Assembly (NCBI RefSeq): GCF_905220975.1
Contig: NZ_CAJNBK010000018.1
Span: 62,001-126,000 of the forward strand
Length of the DNA stretch: 64,000 nt
Direction of reading: 5' to 3'
From: Paraburkholderia haematera
GTDB taxonomy: Bacteria > Pseudomonadota > Gammaproteobacteria > Burkholderiales > Burkholderiaceae
Both the position numbers and the translations under genes were made by a program. Positions 53,664 through 61,432 of this stretch are shown here, one piece after another; the stretch's first letter is position 1, and every line of letters begins with the position of its first letter. The notes under the pieces were generated by a model. That model saw only the letters and a program-made list of their open reading frames with translations, was not told the DNA's origin and did not search any database.

Positions 53664-56318
53664 ATGACCTTCAACCGCATCAACCGTGGCGGCGCATTGC
53701 TACTCCTTGGCCTGCTTCTCATCGACCTGATCATCTGGGTAGCAGCCTGGAGCTGGCTGGAGGCCAGCCACAAGCAGTACGACGAGAAGGCCTCCGTCCA
53801 GGCCGACAACATGGCCCAGTTGCTCTATTCGGACTTTGCCGGCCGGCTTGAAAGTATCGATCGAACGCTTGCTGCAGCGGTCACTGAATTCGAGCGCCAG
53901 CAGACATTCGGGGCGCTGCGCGCCGAGCTCGTCGAGCCGGTTTTGAGTCAGCACCTCTTCGTACTCCCATCGATGTCGGCGATGCGAGTGGCGAACGCTA
54001 GTGGCGAGGTGATCTTCGGCACCGGTGGGCAGTCCGGGGTTTTCATGACTGACCGCGATTATTTTCAGCAACTACGCGACCATTCCGACGCGGGTATGGT
54101 AGTTAGCCGCCCTGTTTTTGGCCGCATCAGCGCAACCTGGGACATCGTCTTTGCCCGGGCCATGCGTACGCCGCAAGGCAAATTTGCCGGCATCGTGACG
54201 CTCGTGTTTCCGGTCAATTCGCTAAACGAACGCTTCGCGGCGCTCTCCAACGGACCCACCGATTCCTTCGTCGTCTTTGATGACAGGAACATGACTTTCA
54301 TTTCGCGGTACCCCGATGGGCTGGTTACCCCGGGGGAACCGCTCATTGTTCGCCCTGATGCCCCCATGTTTATGGCACGGCGATTGTCCCGGCTTGCAGG
54401 AAAGTTCGTCAACGTCGCGCCGCAAGACGGCGTGATGCGCTCGTACGGATATCGCTGTATGGAAACGCAGCCGTTGTGCGTTCTGGTGGGAGTCGGGCTC
54501 GACACCTATCTCGCGCCGTGGGTTGCCGAGCGGCGCATGATTGTCAGTTCCGTGGTGTTATTTACCTTGCTGACCTGGTTATTGTGGTACTTGACCTACC
54601 GGGCCTGGGGTAAGCAACTCGACGCCATCAACGCCGAGCAGGCAGCCTATCGAACCCGGGACGCCGAGCGGCGGTTCAACCAGACCATCATCGATGAGTC
54701 GCCTATCGCCATCGTGACGCGCGACGCCGCGGGCATTGTCACGTTGGTGAATGAGGCGGCGGAGAAACTGTTGGGATGGTCCGCGGGTGAGCTCGTGGGG
54801 AAAACGCTACCGGATCTGCTTTCCGGCATGACCAAAGAGATTGAGCCTCTCCGTCACGAGGCGCTCGCGGGTGAAACGCTGGTAGACCGGGAAGTCGTTC
54901 GCTTACATCGGGACGGTCATCCCGTCACGATCAGCGCGACGCAGGCGCCGTTGCGCGACGCGAGCGGTGCGATCACCGGCTACCTGACCATGGCGATGGA
55001 CATCACGCGCCGCAAGGAAGCAGAGGCCAAGGCGGAGTACCTTGCCTCCCGGGACGCGTTGACCGGCTTGCCGAACTGGTCGCTGTTGCGCGACCGGTTC
55101 GAACGCGCGAAGGGCCCCCGGCTGGTGTTCATCATGCTGGACCTGAGCAACTTCACGGCGATCAACGAGTCATTCGGACACGCTACGGGCGACGCCGTGC
55201 TGAAAGTTGTGGCCTGCCGCCTGAAAGACTGCCTGCGCGACTCCGACACCGTCAGCCGCCAGGGGGGCGATGAATTCCTCCTGTTTCTCGCGGGTCTTGA
55301 AGGACTGGCCCAAATTCAGGCGGTTCTCGGCGAAATTCAGTCCAGCGTATCCGCCGTCATGGAAATCGGCGGCGAGGAGGTGTACACGTCCGCGACGATG
55401 GGCGTTGCACTGTATCCCGAAGATGGTGAGGACTTTGAGACCCTCTTGCGTAAAGCCGACGCCGCCATGTCCCGCGGGAAGGGCGATGGCCGCAACACGT
55501 GCCGTTTCTTCGACGATGAGCTGGGCCGGGAAGCGACGGCCTGCTTGCGTGTCGAGGCCGGCCTGCGCAAAGCGCTGGAGAAGGGGGAATTCGAATTGCA
55601 CTATCAGCCGCAGATCGATCTCCGCAGCGGCCGTGTACGGGGTGTCGAAGCGTTGCTACGCTGGCGGCATCCCGAGCAGGGGTTGCTGCCGCCCGGACAG
55701 TTCATTCAGATTGCCGAGCAAAGCGGTCTTATCGTGCCCATTGGCGAGTGGGTCGTGCGCGAATGCTGCCGGCAGGGGCAGGCGTGGCGAGCCGCAGGAA
55801 TGCCAGATGTAGGCATCGCGTTGAACCTGTCGGCGGTGCAATTCACGCAAGGTGACATCGTCGACACAATCCAGCGCGCCCTGACCGAGTCGGGTTTCAA
55901 TCCTGGCTATCTCGAGCTGGAACTGACGGAGTCGGTACTGATTCGAAACACCGAACAGGCGCTGACTACCGTGCAGCGTCTGAAGCAGCTTGGTGTGACG
56001 GTATCGGTCGACGATTTTGGCACCGGCTATTCCAGTTTGGCCTATCTCAAACGGTTTGAGGTCGACAAGCTGAAGATCGACCGCGCGTTTGTTCGCGACC
56101 TTTGCAGGAATGCCAATGACGAGTCGATTGTACGAGCCATCATCCAGATGGCTCGCGCACTCAACCTTCGCACGACAGCGGAGGGCGTCGAAGACGAAAC
56201 AACGCTCGCGTGCTTGCGGCAGTTGGAATGCGATGAGGCGCAGGGCTATCTGATCGCGCGGCCGATGCCGGAGGATCAGGTTGCGGCGTTTATTTGTGAG
56301 TACGCCGTTTGCGCGTGA
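53664..56318 (+). CDS. Membrane dCACHE-PAS-GGDEF-EAL cyclic-di-GMP enzyme
   Basis: This is an 884-residue protein. A membrane segment near the N-terminus (GALLLLGLLLIDLIIWVAAW) precedes a periplasmic sensor of about 260 residues, a second segment (MIVSSVVLFTLLTWLLWYL), a PAS domain (about 340-455), a GGDEF domain with intact SRQGGDEFLLF, and an EAL domain with GVEALLRWRHP, NLSAVQF and DDFGTGYSSLAYL. Both catalytic motifs look intact, so it could make or break cyclic di-GMP. The start at 53664 is set by a GGGGATGG site and the membrane segment. The periplasmic ligand is unknown. Confidence 0.9.
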   Translation: MTFNRINRGGALLLLGLLLIDLIIWVAAWSWLEASHKQYDEKASVQADNMAQLLYSDFAGRLESIDRTLAAAVTEFERQQTFGALRAELVEPVLSQHLFVLPSMSAMRVANASGEVIFGTGGQSGVFMTDRDYFQQLRDHSDAGMVVSRPVFGRISATWDIVFARAMRTPQGKFAGIVTLVFPVNSLNERFAALSNGPTDSFVVFDDRNMTFISRYPDGLVTPGEPLIVRPDAPMFMARRLSRLAGKFVNVAPQDGVMRSYGYRCMETQPLCVLVGVGLDTYLAPWVAERRMIVSSVVLFTLLTWLLWYLTYRAWGKQLDAINAEQAAYRTRDAERRFNQTIIDESPIAIVTRDAAGIVTLVNEAAEKLLGWSAGELVGKTLPDLLSGMTKEIEPLRHEALAGETLVDREVVRLHRDGHPVTISATQAPLRDASGAITGYLTMAMDITRRKEAEAKAEYLASRDALTGLPNWSLLRDRFERAKGPRLVFIMLDLSNFTAINESFGHATGDAVLKVVACRLKDCLRDSDTVSRQGGDEFLLFLAGLEGLAQIQAVLGEIQSSVSAVMEIGGEEVYTSATMGVALYPEDGEDFETLLRKADAAMSRGKGDGRNTCRFFDDELGREATACLRVEAGLRKALEKGEFELHYQPQIDLRSGRVRGVEALLRWRHPEQGLLPPGQFIQIAEQSGLIVPIGEWVVRECCRQGQAWRAAGMPDVGIALNLSAVQFTQGDIVDTIQRALTESGFNPGYLELELTESVLIRNTEQALTTVQRLKQLGVTVSVDDFGTGYSSLAYLKRFEVDKLKIDRAFVRDLCRNANDESIVRAIIQMARALNLRTTAEGVEDETTLACLRQLECDEAQGYLIARPMPEDQVAAFICEYAVCA

Positions 56319-56547
56319 CTGTCGGCAGCGTTCGGGTCCAAACCGACGCCAGCTTTGGCGAGTACGCGGAGTGCGCCTCGAGCAGTGTGACTGGAACGAC
56401 CGACGCTTCCGGGGGCGTCGCTCCAGCGTGCGTATCGTCGTGAAGATCGCCATTCGCCTCCAGACCGGCCAGGGTGCGCCAGAACTGCTGCCCGGACTTG
56501 ATGAATCCCTGACCATATTCAGCGGGTACGTTTAACGACACGGTCAC
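56290..56547 (-). CDS. Possible small protein coupled to maoC, unrecognised
   Basis: A GTG start overlaps the maoC stop (GTGA) and opens an 85-codon frame on the same strand. Its first 30 residues (TVSLNVPAEYGQGFIKSGQQFWRTLAG) look protein-like and faintly recall N-terminal helices of polyhydroxyalkanoate synthases or phasins; the later part is less convincing. It ends 29 bp inside the convergent GGDEF/EAL gene. It may be a real short gene or the stump of a longer one. Confidence 0.35.
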   Translation of the reverse strand: MTVSLNVPAEYGQGFIKSGQQFWRTLAGLEANGDLHDDTHAGATPPEASVVPVTLLEAHSAYSPKLASVWTRTLPTVTRKRRTHK

Positions 56548-57041
56548 AACGCCTCGATTGACTGACTCACCGCTGCGGATTGTTCGGCGCCGGCCGCGCG
56601 TTCAGCCAGCCGCCGCGCACGGGACGTGACCATGACAACCGCGTCGCCGTCGATCACCACTTTTCCGCCAACGGTACAGACGGTCGACATCACAACGCGG
56701 CACTTTTCCGGCTGCAGTTCTTTCACGGCGACCGTTGCATGCACCGTATCGCCAGGCCGGACCGGTGCCTTGAAACGCAGGTTCTGTCCGAGGTACACGG
56801 TGCCGGGGCCCGGCAGGCGCCCGGCGAGGGTCGCGGAAATCACACTTGCGCTCAGCATCCCATGCGCAATGCGCCCTTTGAACGGGGTAGTGCGCGCGAA
56901 TTCCTCGTTTAGGTGAACTGCGTTGTTGTCGCCCGATGCGGCCGCGAAGAACAGGATATCCGCCTCCGTCATGGTCTTCGCAAAGGTGGCGCTCATGCCG
57001 GCTTCCAGATCTTCAATGTCGTAACCGCCAATTTCGTTCAT
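56544..57041 (-). CDS. MaoC-type (R)-specific enoyl-CoA hydratase
   Basis: This is a 165-residue hot-dog-fold hydratase. The MaoC catalytic motif is clear in FFAAASGDNNAVHLNEEFARTTPFKGRIAHGML, with Asp/His placed as in PhaJ. It would hydrate 2-enoyl-CoA to (R)-3-hydroxyacyl-CoA, linking beta-oxidation to polyhydroxyalkanoate or related pathways. The C-terminal 20 residues are Ala-rich. Its promoter is a diverged copy of that of the acyl-CoA dehydrogenase 10 kb away, and a 24-codon leader frame ends 7 nt before its start. Confidence 0.88.
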   Translation of the reverse strand: MNEIGGYDIEDLEAGMSATFAKTMTEADILFFAAASGDNNAVHLNEEFARTTPFKGRIAHGMLSASVISATLAGRLPGPGTVYLGQNLRFKAPVRPGDTVHATVAVKELQPEKCRVVMSTVCTVGGKVVIDGDAVVMVTSRARRLAERAAGAEQSAAVSQSIEAL

Positions 57042-57048
57042 CTATTGC

Positions 57049-57123
57049 TCAACTCGTTATTACCGCATGGAAGGACTGACCCTGTCTGTTCCGGACATGC
57101 TGCCGCCTCGCTGTATGGCTCAT
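57049..57123 (-). other. 24-codon leader frame, relic of a duplicated gene start
   Basis: ATG at 57123 opens MSHTARRQHV..., matching the MSYTAP start of the acyl-CoA dehydrogenase in four of its first five residues before diverging. It stops at 57049, seven nt before the maoC ATG. It is best read as the truncated 5' end carried along with a copied promoter. It may now act as a translated leader, since maoC has only a weak ribosome site. Confidence 0.5.
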
Positions 57124-57300
57124 GATGGATTTCCAGAACGGCGATCGAAGACGGGGCGCGGCTTGGGCGGAGTGGATGGCCCGCCGCGGTATCCGTTGAG
57201 TCGATCGTAGTCCCAATTGAATCTGAATCGACTACCTGAATCGGCCTATCCATTGACAAAGTCAGCCACGACTTGCGAATGACACGAATTGCCGATGCGC
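57124..57300 (-). promoter_or_regulatory. maoC promoter (copy B of a duplicated region)
   Basis: This region is collinear with 46447-46624 over about 180 bp. GTAGTC (57207-57212) and GACTAC (57230-57235) are again exactly 17 bp apart. The ATTGACAAA block with GCCACGACTTGCGAA and the distal TTGCCGATGCG are also kept. The sequence between landmarks has diverged, so this is an old duplication with conserved control sites. Confidence 0.65.
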
Positions 57301-57323
57301 CATCTCTTCAGGCACGCATGCGG

Positions 57324-57572
57324 TCATGCCACGAAACAGGACGTGCCCATCATGGGCGGTTCCCGCCTTGGTGGATACACGTTCCACGAGCCGTCGCCAT
57401 GCCGGAAGAAGGTAATCGTTAACCTGCTTTCGGAACGGCCCACGCCGACGCGTAGATAGCGGCGTCGATTCGACGATGTACGGCTGAACTCGATCACCTG
57501 CACGGTCCCCTCGCAGCAGTGCCCGAGCCACTTGTCGACCAACCTCCGCAAAGAACTCCCATCGTTTCGCAT
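57324..57572 (-). CDS. Small hypothetical protein (Burkholderia-type)
   Basis: This is an 82-residue protein beginning MRNDGSSLRRLVDKWLGHC and containing FFRHGDGSWNVYPP. I recognise the style of a short family of unknown function common in Burkholderia genomes, but know no role. The start at 57572 is set by an AGGGAAAG site; eight upstream codons are less likely. It stands alone upstream of the maoC promoter copy. Confidence 0.6.
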   Translation of the reverse strand: MRNDGSSLRRLVDKWLGHCCEGTVQVIEFSRTSSNRRRYLRVGVGRSESRLTITFFRHGDGSWNVYPPRREPPMMGTSCFVA

Positions 57573-58076
57573 GGCGCTTTCCCTGAAAAGTAACACCGGA
57601 CGCCTGACTGGCGCCTGGGCGACTGGGCGTGCCGCGTGACCGGAATCATCGCGACGGTAGTGTCCGATGATTGTTTCCGCCTCTGGCGGTGGCCGGCCAG
57701 TCCAACCTTGTCCCGTATCGCATGAGTGAAGTCTAGGGCGGGCGATTCCTGATCGCCCCCCTCCTCATGGGAGGGCGGAGACCGTTTGAGTGCACGGTGT
57801 CGATCCATCGCGCCCAGGCGGCTTCGACTTTCACTTCATTGCACGGACATGCGTTCAGCGCTGGCGACCGGCACATACAGCGTGCGATCAGCGTGCGATC
57901 CCAAAAATGAAATTTCCATTTCATTCTTGAGGTCGATGCCGCGCCACCCTGAAATAATTTTTCTGTGAAATCAATGATCTAAGTGTCCGATGCCGTCTTG
58001 GCCCGCTCCTTGCTGGATAGCTGGCCAGTTAGCAGCGTTGTGCTGCCGTCAGCTTTTTCAATCGGGAGATCCAGAG
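57573..58076. promoter_or_regulatory. Sigma-54 promoter region with upstream palindrome and direct repeat
   Basis: TTGGCCCGCTCCTTGCT at 57998-58014 matches the -24/-12 sigma-54 consensus with the correct GG-to-GC spacing. Upstream lie an AATGAAAT-N4-ATTTCATT palindrome (57906-57925), a tandem CAGCGTGCGAT repeat (57878-57899) and an IHF-like site (57969-57981, one mismatch). Together they resemble a full enhancer-dependent promoter for the gene at 58077. I see no gene in the rest of the gap. Confidence 0.65.
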
Positions 58077-58277
58077 ATGACACATGACAGACAAAACGGA
58101 ACGGAGACGCGATACGTCGCGCCTCCGGGAGAGGGAAGCAGGGTGGAAGCCAGCCTGGCGACGGACGATCGTCCCGAAAGCATGGCAATGAACGGCCGGA
58201 CCAACTGGGCCTGGGCAAACGGCAGATTGGGCTACGACTGGATGGATTCGCACTACCTGGTCACTGACTTCGCCTAG
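58077..58277 (+). CDS. 66-residue orphan protein under a sigma-54 promoter
   Basis: This is a small acidic, aromatic-rich protein starting MTHDRQNGTETRYVAPPGEG and ending GRLGYDWMDSHYLVTDFA. A GGGAGAT site precedes the ATG, and a near-consensus sigma-54 promoter lies 63-79 bp upstream. No signal peptide or membrane segment is visible. The C-terminal half holds several Trp and Tyr residues. I do not recognise the family. The organised promoter is the main reason to believe in the gene. Confidence 0.6.
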   Translation: MTHDRQNGTETRYVAPPGEGSRVEASLATDDRPESMAMNGRTNWAWANGRLGYDWMDSHYLVTDFA

Positions 58278-58331
58278 ACCTGCGATCGCCAGAAGCGCAC
58301 ATCCCACCGGCAGTACGAGTGCAAACTCACT

Positions 58332-58370
58332 GCCGACTCCCTGCAGCGTTGACCGCGTTCGGGAGTCGGC
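58332..58370. terminator. Inverted repeat between small gene and HiPIP
   Basis: GCCGACTCCC (58332-58341) pairs perfectly with GGGAGTCGGC (58361-58370) across a 19-nt loop. It sits between convergent genes and could stop transcription both ways; on the minus strand a short T-containing tract follows. Confidence 0.55.
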
Positions 58371-58379
58371 GGTGTCGCT

Positions 58380-58691
58380 TCAGGCCTTCTTCACGTACGC
58401 GCTGCACCAGCCCTTCGTCGGGACCTGCTTGCCGGAAAAAATCGGGCACGGTCCGGACGCATCGCCTGGTTTGCCTTGATAGAGCTGGCAGTTGGCGCAC
58501 GCCTGGCCAGCCAGATACTTTGGATATTTCGCCTTGTCGACGTGTGTCGCGTCCGTCTTGAAGCCAAGTGCCTGTGCGGTCGGATCGCTTTCGGATACCG
58601 CGGGCGTCTCGGCCGACGCCTTGCCCGAGAGCGCAACAGAGGAGGCCAGCGAAGCGGCCAGAATCATGAAGTGACGACGGGATGATTGCAT
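58380..58691 (-). CDS. High-potential iron-sulfur protein (HiPIP)
   Basis: This is a 103-residue exported electron carrier. The N-terminus has a twin-arginine-like signal (SSRRHFMILAASLASSVALSG). Four cysteines (C65, C68, C82, C96) are arranged CxxC-N13-C-N13-C around one 4Fe-4S cluster, with the usual GWCSAY end. An AGGAG site sets the start at 58691. It lies 86 bp downstream of sorB on the same strand, so it probably takes electrons from the sulfite dehydrogenase. Confidence 0.92.
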   Translation of the reverse strand: MQSSRRHFMILAASLASSVALSGKASAETPAVSESDPTAQALGFKTDATHVDKAKYPKYLAGQACANCQLYQGKPGDASGPCPIFSGKQVPTKGWCSAYVKKA

Positions 58692-58777
58692 GCAAGGCTC
58701 CTTTCTTTCTGATGGTGGGCGGCGGGCCTTCGACGTGCCAGCCGATGTGGAACTCCGTTTCGCCACGGAGCGAAGTT

Positions 58778-59128
58778 TTACTGTTTGCCCTTTATCACGG
58801 TCAGATAGGTGGCGAGCTCATCGACCTGCTCCGCAGGCATGGGTGCGCCGTACGCGGTGCGCATCTTGTTGATCTCCGCCTTCCACTCTCCGAAGCGCAG
58901 TGGCGGCTGGCGCGTGACCATGCCGGCCGAATGACAGATCATGCACTGCGAGTTGGCGATCTCGGCACCGGCGCCCGGTGGAAAAACGTGCTCGCTGTCA
59001 GGGAGGGTAACGCTGACGGTGCGATTCAAGGCTGCGGCCGACGGCGCTTTCACTGCGGGTTCGGCGAAGGCGGCCGGGATGCCGGCGGAGGCGAGCAGAA
59101 TCGATATCAACACGTTTTGGCTTTTCAT
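58778..59128 (-). CDS. sorB: Sulfite:cytochrome c oxidoreductase cytochrome subunit (SorB)
   Basis: This is a 116-residue periplasmic monohaem cytochrome c. The signal peptide ends near AAFAE, the haem site is CMICH (C62, C65, H66), and a downstream methionine ligand lies around YGAPMPAEQVDELATYL. The short SorB-like format and the gene just upstream (10-bp gap) identify it as the electron-accepting subunit of sulfite dehydrogenase. Confidence 0.92.
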   Translation of the reverse strand: MKSQNVLISILLASAGIPAAFAEPAVKAPSAAALNRTVSVTLPDSEHVFPPGAGAEIANSQCMICHSAGMVTRQPPLRFGEWKAEINKMRTAYGAPMPAEQVDELATYLTVIKGKQ

Positions 59129-59138
59129 GTTCCGCTCC

Positions 59139-60377
59139 TCAGGAAGCCATCAGCGCGATGGATTCGACAACGTTGCGCATGAAGCCCCCAGTGTTCCAGT
59201 TTGCGGTATCCGGCTGCACGACCCCCGCGGTGTTCGTCGCCTTGATTTTCAGCACCAGGGGACCGGCGTTCGGCATCACGTGCGTTTCCCATTGCCTGAA
59301 GCTGTATTTGCCATGATCGTGGCCAAGACGCGTGGCCGCCCAGGTCGTGCCGCCGTCAGACGACACGCTGACGTCGCGCACGCCGGTGTCTCCACCGAAG
59401 GCGATGCCGCGCACGGTTAGCGGCTTGCCGGCGGCCACATTCTGGCCGTTCGTGAGATTGGTGGCAAACGAGCGTGGGACCATCCGGTTGATCGGCACCA
59501 TCTTGACGCCGGTTTGGCCCGGCGCGATGTTGGCTTGGGGCGTATCCGGGATCAGGTAGGCCTTTGACATCCAGAAGTTGTCGTCCGGGTGATCCAGCAC
59601 CTCGATATCGTTGAGCATTTTCACCCAGTAGGTCGAATACCAGCCGGGCACAATCAGGCGCAGCGGAAAGCCGTTTAGCAGCGGTAATGGCTGACCGTTC
59701 ATCGCATAGGCGATCATCACTTCGCCATCGCGCGCATGGTCGATGTCGAGCGACTTCATGAATTTCGGCGTTCCCGGGAGGACCCCTGCGTCGAGCCCAT
59801 TAAAGCGGGCCTGCACGGCGCTGCCCTTAAGACCCGCGCGCGCCAGGATATCGCGCAGACGGACACCGGTCCACAACGCATTGCCCATCGCGCCGTTGCC
59901 CCATTGAGCGCCTGCCACGCGCTGATCGAAGAATCCTCGCGAGTTGCCGGAGCACTGGTTCACTGCCGCCAGTTCAACCGGTTCGAACTGGGTCCGCAGG
60001 TCGGTCAGGCTCAGGCTGAGCGATCGTTCGATCTGTCCGTGAACGTTCAGGCGAAATGCGGCGCCGTCGATCTTCGTAGGAATATCGGCGAGATGCCAGC
60101 GCACGAAAAACTGGTCGTTAGGCGTGAACACGCCTCGATCGAAGACCGCGAACGGCGTTTCGAGCAACGGCGGACGGGTTCGCAGTAGCAGCATCTCGCC
60201 TTTCTGCGGAAACGCGCTCGTCAAGTCGCGCTCGCCGCCGGCGAATGGCAGGTTGACGGTTTGCGCCGACCACGCGCTGGGGTTCCAGCCGGCCATCGTG
60301 CCGGCGAGACCGCCCGCGGCAAGACCGCGAAGCATCGTGCGCCGGCGCGCGTCCACGTCGTGGGAATTGCTCTTCAT
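59139..60377 (-). CDS. sorA: Sulfite dehydrogenase molybdenum subunit (SorA)
   Basis: This is a 412-residue sulfite-oxidase-family enzyme that oxidises sulfite to sulfate in the periplasm. A Tat signal (DARRRTMLRGLAAGGLAGTMAGW) fits export of a folded molybdopterin protein. The molybdenum-ligand cysteine is C142 in AAVNQCSGNSRGFF. The C-terminal dimerisation domain ends with GFMRNVVESIALMAS. The start at 60377 has a GGGAGACAACC site. With sorB and HiPIP it forms an electron chain from sulfite. In this window the sulfite source is Xsc. Confidence 0.95.
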   Translation of the reverse strand: MKSNSHDVDARRRTMLRGLAAGGLAGTMAGWNPSAWSAQTVNLPFAGGERDLTSAFPQKGEMLLLRTRPPLLETPFAVFDRGVFTPNDQFFVRWHLADIPTKIDGAAFRLNVHGQIERSLSLSLTDLRTQFEPVELAAVNQCSGNSRGFFDQRVAGAQWGNGAMGNALWTGVRLRDILARAGLKGSAVQARFNGLDAGVLPGTPKFMKSLDIDHARDGEVMIAYAMNGQPLPLLNGFPLRLIVPGWYSTYWVKMLNDIEVLDHPDDNFWMSKAYLIPDTPQANIAPGQTGVKMVPINRMVPRSFATNLTNGQNVAAGKPLTVRGIAFGGDTGVRDVSVSSDGGTTWAATRLGHDHGKYSFRQWETHVMPNAGPLVLKIKATNTAGVVQPDTANWNTGGFMRNVVESIALMAS

Positions 60378-60515
60378 GGTTGTCTCCCTCAAGTTCATTT
60401 TTTTTGTTAAAGCATACACATAAGCAGGCCGGTACCGCTGAAGCGCCCGATTGTTTCCGCGGCGTCGCGTTACATCGCCTGCCTTGACTCGCCATCCTGG
60501 CTAGCAGGCGTTCTC

Positions 60516-61406
60516 CTACGCCATCTCCGACGCCATTTCGAAGAACACGCGCATTGCCTCCGTCACATAACGCTGCTGGTGACGCAGCATCAGGAAATCG
60601 CGCGACGGCAGAGGCCAATGCAGTGCGGTCAGCGTTCCGGCACTGAGTGAGGAAGCCGCGACCAGACGAGACATCACGGTCGCGCCGGCGCCAGCCTCGA
60701 CCGCGGAGCGTACTGCTTCGTTCGACGGAAGCTCCAGCGCGATCTCGAACTGAGAGGGATCGCCTCCTAAGCCTCGCACCATCTTTTCGAAGATCCCGCG
60801 CGTACCCGATTCCGGCTCACGCAGCACCCAGGCGCTATCGCGCAAGTCGACAATACCGCCAGCCGTCGAATCGAGATGGGCCCAAGGGTGGCTGGGGGCG
60901 ACCACCAGCACCAGTTCATCCTGGGCGACCGCGCGCACGTCGAGACCGTCGGCGTCCACCTGGTCTTCCACGAAACCCAGATCGACGGCGCCCTCGGCGA
61001 CCTGCCGGACGACTTGTCCGGTATTCGTGATCGAGAGCTTGAGCGAAACGCCGGGGTGGGCCGCATGGAAGCGTTGCATCACCTTCGGTATCCAGTAATT
61101 TGCGACCGTCTGACTCGCCGCAAGCGATAGTGCACCGCGCCGCAATCCGGCCAGATCGGCCAGCATATTCCCGGCCGACGACGCACGGGCGAGTACCGCG
61201 CGCGCTTCACAGAGAAACCGCTGGCCGGCGTCGGTCAGCACAATATTCCGGCGAATCCGGTGGAACAGCTTGACGTCGTACTGCGCTTCGAGGGCGGCGA
61301 TCGAGCTGCTCACCGCCGACTGCGAAAGCGCCAGTACATCGGCCGCACGCGTCACATGCTGCTGCTCCGCAACCGCAACAAAGATACGAAGTTGATCGAG
61401 CGTCAT
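60516..61406 (-). CDS. LysR-family regulator of the sulfite/sulfate genes
   Basis: This is a LysR regulator of 296 residues of the CbbR/YeiE-like branch. The N-terminal HTH reads LDQLRIFVAVAEQQHVTRAADVLALSQSAVSSSIAALEAQYDVKLFHRIRRNIVLTDAG. The effector domain starts GALSLAASQTVANYWIPKVMQRFHAAHPGVSL, the wording typical of that branch. YeiE-type regulators sit beside yeiH genes in enterobacteria. It lies between yeiH (26-bp gap) and sorA (138-bp gap) on the same strand, so it may control both. Confidence 0.88.
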   Translation of the reverse strand: MTLDQLRIFVAVAEQQHVTRAADVLALSQSAVSSSIAALEAQYDVKLFHRIRRNIVLTDAGQRFLCEARAVLARASSAGNMLADLAGLRRGALSLAASQTVANYWIPKVMQRFHAAHPGVSLKLSITNTGQVVRQVAEGAVDLGFVEDQVDADGLDVRAVAQDELVLVVAPSHPWAHLDSTAGGIVDLRDSAWVLREPESGTRGIFEKMVRGLGGDPSQFEIALELPSNEAVRSAVEAGAGATVMSRLVAASSLSAGTLTALHWPLPSRDFLMLRHQQRYVTEAMRVFFEMASEMA

Positions 61407-61432
61407 GTTTTTCCGCGGACCTCAAACCCTTT

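Noticed and set aside
57733..57924. 63-codon minus-strand frame upstream of the sigma-54 gene
   Set aside because: It has no ribosome site and overlaps the direct repeat and palindrome, which are better explained as regulatory DNA.
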